Made by a program: the position numbers and the translations under genes. The notes under the pieces were generated by a model that had not been told where the DNA came from, ran no database searches, and saw only the letters and a list, made by a program, of their open reading frames with translations. This document shows, piece by piece, positions 59,959-64,000 of a stretch of 64,000 nucleotides of DNA (position 1 is the first letter of the stretch; each line of letters begins with the position of its first letter). The DNA comes from Bolinopsis microptera (taxonomy: Eukaryota > Ctenophora > Tentaculata > Lobata > Bolinopsidae): assembly GCF_026151205.1 (NCBI RefSeq), contig NC_087076.1, forward strand, positions 2,503,902-2,567,901, read 5' to 3'.

Positions 59959-60143
59959 ATGTCTTCCTCAAATCCTAATGACAAGAAACCATTCACATCT
60001 TCTTCAAGGTACGGACTTCGACATCACATCAGACCAGAAAAACCCTTATCAATTAAAACTCAAGTCAGATCAGAAAATCCTTTGTCAATTAAACGTCAAG
60101 TCAGATTAGAAAAACCCTTGTCAAATAAATCTCAATCCCAATA
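59959..60143 (+). pseudogene. N-terminal part of an ORF split by the foldback element
   Basis: An ATG at 59959 begins a basic, Ser-rich sequence with a repeated PLSIKxQVRxEKPLS unit (three copies). It runs in frame into the foldback element at 60144 and stops inside it. The partner fragment with a PHD finger continues on the far side of the element at 63328. Confidence 0.5.
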
Positions 60144-63100
60144 CTCTAGTAGCAGGGAGGGATTGAGTGTGCACTTCGATGTACAGAGTTTTTTGATACT
60201 GAATCAGGTTAATTAGGTCATTGGTAACTCAAATCACCGAGGGGCACATTTTGTGTCGCTAGTCCCAACCCTGTGGGGGCCACGCCCATATTTCACATTA
60301 GGCGCACATATGGGAAATATGTATCTCAGCTTCTGAAGGTCTTAGAGACTCAAACTTTGGCTTAAAATGACCGCAATGCACATATTTATATTGACACTAT
60401 GAAGGGTATAAAGGCCCAAAATGCTTACTTTTGGAAAAAATCCAGAAAAACCGATTTTCACTGGGGCGAGAGTGAAAAAATCTACTCTAGAAGCTTATTG
60501 ACATCGAGTATGCAGTTTGGTGTCTACAACTTTTCTAGAAACCAGGTCTTTTGTAAGGTAATTCTGGATCAGAATTGATAAGGTACGCAATTTCTATCAG
60601 TAATCCCAACCCTAGGGGGAAATTTCTAAATTACCCTCAGGCGCAAATATATGACTTTTGTATCTCGGCTTCTGAACGTTGTAGGGGCCTCTCTTTTACC
60701 TCAAACTAACTGCAAAGGCCACATTTATTTACAAGCTATAAAGCAACATAGGGTTTATAGTGCTTAGTTTTGGAGATATTCATTAAAAACTGTTTTAACT
60801 TTCGTGCATCCTAAATTAGTAACACATGTACTTAATTTTGGTATCCCGGGCTAAAAAAGTCTTACAGATACTTCACTTGCAGCACAGCAAAATGTTCAGC
60901 ATGAAAACATTCAGATAATATTTATGGAGCAACACAATTCAGTTTCAGAAGCTCCTTCCAGCTATCTTATCTTATCCACAAATGTATACATCTAACCATC
61001 TCTCTGGTTACTTCAAACCACTTCAATCCCCAAATTTATACATGAAAATCTAACTATCTCGTTATATCTACCACAAGTTGGGCTCTCTCCTGTACTGTTT
61101 GGCTGTTATGGCTAATCACCTCCAATCTAACCTCATGTTGTAGAATCTCCTTCTAGCTACCTATAATTCTGCTACTTCCATGTCATGCCTATTCTACACA
61201 GCTACCACCAGCACGTTATAATTCTAGCTCTTTCTAGCAACCTCTGAATGCTACCTCCTGCTCTATACAGGTACCACCAGTGGGCAGAAACCACCAACTC
61301 CAGCTCTTTTCACTTACTTTGGCTACATCTATTTAGCTGCTACTGCAAGGCCCCCTGGCCCCTCCAACCTCTGCTCTTTCTAGCAAACTTAACTTAAGCT
61401 ACCTCTTGCCTTTTATAACACCACCAGCAACAATTTATTCTGGCTCTTTCAGGCTGCCTCAGCTGCATTCAACAATTTCCAGTTAATTGAGGAAGAGGAA
61501 ACCTGCTATTTCTAGCAACCTCTGAATGCTACTTCCTGCTCTATCTAGCTTCCACCAACACCCACTAATTGTTGTTACTTGTTAAGCTACCACTAGCACC
61601 TGCAAATTATAGCCCTATCCAGCAAACTCAGACTACATTATGCTATATCCAGATAGCACAAGCACCCTAAAGTTCTAGCTGGAGCCTGGAGGTAGCCTGA
61701 ATTAGGTAAAACAGATAGAATTTGAGAGTGCTCATTTAGCTGAATAAGGATGGATGTAGCCCGAAGTAACTAGAAGAAGCTAAAATTTGTGGGTACCGTT
61801 TGCTAGTGTTAGCTGGATAGAGCAGAAAGTAGTCTGAGGTTGCTGGATAGTGCTAGAATTTGCAGGTGCTGGTGATAGCTGTTTGTTTGTTTGTTTGGGG
61901 ACCGGTTTTTGGTACAGCGGCCAATGAGCTGCAGCTGAACAGAGTAGGAGTAAGTCTGAGGTGCTGGATAGGGCTAGAATTTGCAGTGCTAGTTGTAGCA
62001 TAACAACAATTATTGGGTGTTGGTGGAAGCTAGATATAGCAGGAAGTAGCATTCAGAGATTGCTAGAAAGAGCTAGAATGGAGGTAGCAGAATTGAAGGA
62101 AACTAGAAGTAGATTCTACTACATGAGGTTGGATTGGAGGTAATTAGCCATAATAGCCAAACAGTACTGAAGAGAGCCCAACTTGTGGTAAGACCGGGAT
62201 CCCGGCTTAATCCCGGTCCCGGTCTTAATCCCGGTCCCAGCACTTTTTCCCAGTCCCGGTCAAAAAAGCAGTCTCGGTCGATCCTTGGCTTTAACGAGAT
62301 GGAAGCAACCAGAGGGATGGTTAGATGTATAAATTTGGGGATTGAAGTGGTTTGAAGTAACCAGAGAGATGGTTAGATGTATAAATTTGGGGATTGAAGT
62401 GGTTTGAAGTAACCAGAGAGATGGTTAGATGTATAAATTTGGGGTTGAAGTGGTTTGAAGTAACAAGAGAGATGGTTAGATGTATACATTTGTGGATAAG
62501 ATAAGATAGCTGGAAGGAGCTTCTGAAACTGAATTGTGTTGCTCCATAAATATTATCTGAATGTGTTCATGCTGAACATTTTGCTGTGCTGCAAGTGAAG
62601 TATCTGTAAGACTTTTTTAGCCCGGGATACCAAAATTAAGTACATGTGTTACTAACTTAGGATGCACGAAAGTTAAAACAGTTTTTAATGAATATCTCCA
62701 AAACTAAGCACTATAAACCCTATGTTGCTTTATAGCTTGTAAATAAATGTGGCCTTTGCAGTTAGTTTGAGGTAAAAGAGAGGCCCCTACAACGTTCAGA
62801 AGCCGAGATACAAAAGTCATATATTTGCGCCTGAGGGTAATTTAGAAATGTCCCCCTAGGGTTGGGATTACTGATAGAAATTGCGTACCTTATCAATTCT
62901 GATCCAGAATGACCTTACAAAAGACCTGGTTTCTAGAAAAGTTGTAGACACCAAACTGCATACTCGATGTCAATAAGCTTCTAGAGTAGATTTTTTCACT
63001 CTCGCCCCAGTGAAAATCGGTTTTTCTGGATTTTTTCCAAAAGTAAGCATTTTGGGCCTTTATACCCTTCATAGTGTCAATATAAATATGTGCATTGCGG

Positions 63101-63327
63101 TCATTTTAAGCCAAAGTTTGAGTCTCTAAGACCTTCAGAAGCTGAGATACATATTTCCCATACATGCGCCTAATGTGAAATATGGGCGTGGCCCCCACAG
63201 GGTTGGGACTAGCGACACAAAATGTGCCCCTTGGTGATTTGAGTTACCAATGACCTAATTAACCCGATTCAGTATCAAAAAACTCTGTACATCGAAGTGC
63301 ACACTCAATCCCTCCCTGCTACTAGAG
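60144..63327. mobile_element. 3.2-kb foldback element flanked by TA
   Basis: The two ends are inverted copies from CTCTAGTAGCAGGGAGGGAT (60144) to its complement ending at 63327. Both sides are flanked by TA (60142-60143 and 63328-63329). The arms match for at least 0.9 kb each, with only small differences. The match continues in weaker form through a centre (about 61200-62060) made of degenerate 'tagct/agcta' short repeats. No transposase ORF is visible. The TA duplication would fit a Tc1/mariner-type insertion, but TA is too short and palindromic to prove it. Confidence 0.8.
62300..62500. repeat. ~57-bp tandem repeat in the right arm of the foldback
   Basis: About three and a half units containing GAGATGGTTAGATGTATAAA and 'tttggggattgaagtggtttgaagtaac'. 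The left arm holds only about one and a half units (60985-61050), so the arms differ in copy number. Just upstream, 62193-62280 is a cluster of GGTCCCGG/CCCGGTC words. Confidence 0.8.
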
Positions 63328-63713
63328 TACAAGTAGTAGACTCAGTTAAAGTAGTAGAAACATATCATTCTGTTGAAGTAGGAACTTCTAACAATCATAG
63401 CCCAGTTGAGGCTCCAATCAGAAATGGAAGCAACCCTGATGCCCCTTCTGTTGTGTATCCATGTGGTAAATGCTCTCATGATGTCACCGGCTTCGAATGC
63501 GTTAAGTGTGATGGTCCCTGTGAAAAATGGTATCATACTAAGTGTTGTATGCACAAAAAAACTTTTGAAAAACTTGGGCAACACTCAGAAGTAATGTGGG
63601 TATGTAAGAATTGTAAGGCCCTAGAGAAGAAACCGGCTAAGCTAGTTAAAGTAGTTAAATGGGGTAATTATGCTTCTTTAAGTGAGATATCCAATGCTGC
63701 TGATTTAGCCTAG
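63328..63713 (+). pseudogene. PHD-finger fragment, C-terminal part of the split ORF
   Basis: The frame continues from the foldback end and stops at 63711-63713. It contains a PHD-type zinc finger: CGKC, CVKCDGPCEKWYHTKCC and WVCKNC. PHD fingers of this form occur in ORF1 proteins of some invertebrate retroelements and in transposon-derived genes. The protein ends soon after the finger. Whether the two halves ever formed one protein is not shown; the simple junction after removing the insertion is not in frame. Confidence 0.6.
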
Positions 63714-64000
63714 TAAAACAAATTTTTTTTTTAGTAAAACAAATTTTATTTTATACCCACAATCAATTCATATTTAGTTCAAATATTTAAAGTCAAAATA
63801 ACCATTTCACATAAGTGGTTATATTATAATAAAATAATTTGTGATAAATTAATAAATTAATTTACACTCAAAAATGAACAAAATATACACAATTTTTACC
63901 TAGTGCAACACTGGTTCAGCGCGCGGCTGATCGAAAAAGTTTGATTTGATTTACTAACTACAGTGTACAGCGTACATGAAAAAATTACTTACTGAATCTT
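63714..64000. other. No gene seen
   Basis: AT-rich, starting with two copies of 'tagtaaaacaaatttt' around 63712-63748. Cut by the window edge. Confidence 0.4.

Overview
The window is AT-rich animal DNA. Its genes are metazoan, introns are short and mostly GT-AG, and there is a wide mix of DNA transposons and a Penelope-like retroelement. I read it as an early-branching invertebrate, possibly a cnidarian. The lineage is a guess; the gene identities do not depend on it.

Layout. 1-24 kb is transposon-rich and gene-poor. It holds a cut-off mariner-like transposase tail, a three-copy local repeat, a 5'-incomplete RecQ-like helicase on the minus strand, a Merlin-type miniature element with 8-bp target duplications, a tiny element with poly-G/poly-C ends, a decayed transposon ORF, a family with TTACCTGGGGACC ends, and a complete hAT transposon (16125-21527) with a spliced 820-aa transposase and perfect 8-bp duplications.

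24-57 kb is a dense island, nearly all on the plus strand. In order: DXO/Rai1 RNA 5'-end hydrolase, ATP23 metalloprotease, an RNF115/126 RING ligase, HMCES (SRAP domain), INTS11, IMP4, an XRN2-binding (XTBD) exon pair, an NKRF-like dsRBD/R3H gene, Ku70, and two more NKRF-like genes. For six of these genes (ATP23, RNF115/126, HMCES, INTS11, IMP4 and the third NKRF-like gene) I could join exons with matching intron phases into full-length proteins; DXO is a single exon, and Ku70 joins from two. One minus-strand gene, a NERD-nuclease plus SF1-helicase protein with a 7-nt first coding exon, lies between the XTBD exons and the first NKRF-like gene. Themes are RNA 5'-end processing and 5'-3' decay control (DXO, INTS11, XTBD/NKRF), ribosome biogenesis (IMP4) and DNA repair (Ku70, HMCES). 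Introns here carry mobile DNA: a poly-G-ended double element in ATP23 and an inverted pair of Penelope-like fragments with hammerhead-ribozyme-like cores in RNF115/126.

57-64 kb is again repeat-rich: a foldback structure, a frameshifted zinc-knuckle ORF, a dispersed repeat shared with 23.4 kb, and a 3.2-kb foldback flanked by TA that splits an ORF encoding a PHD finger.
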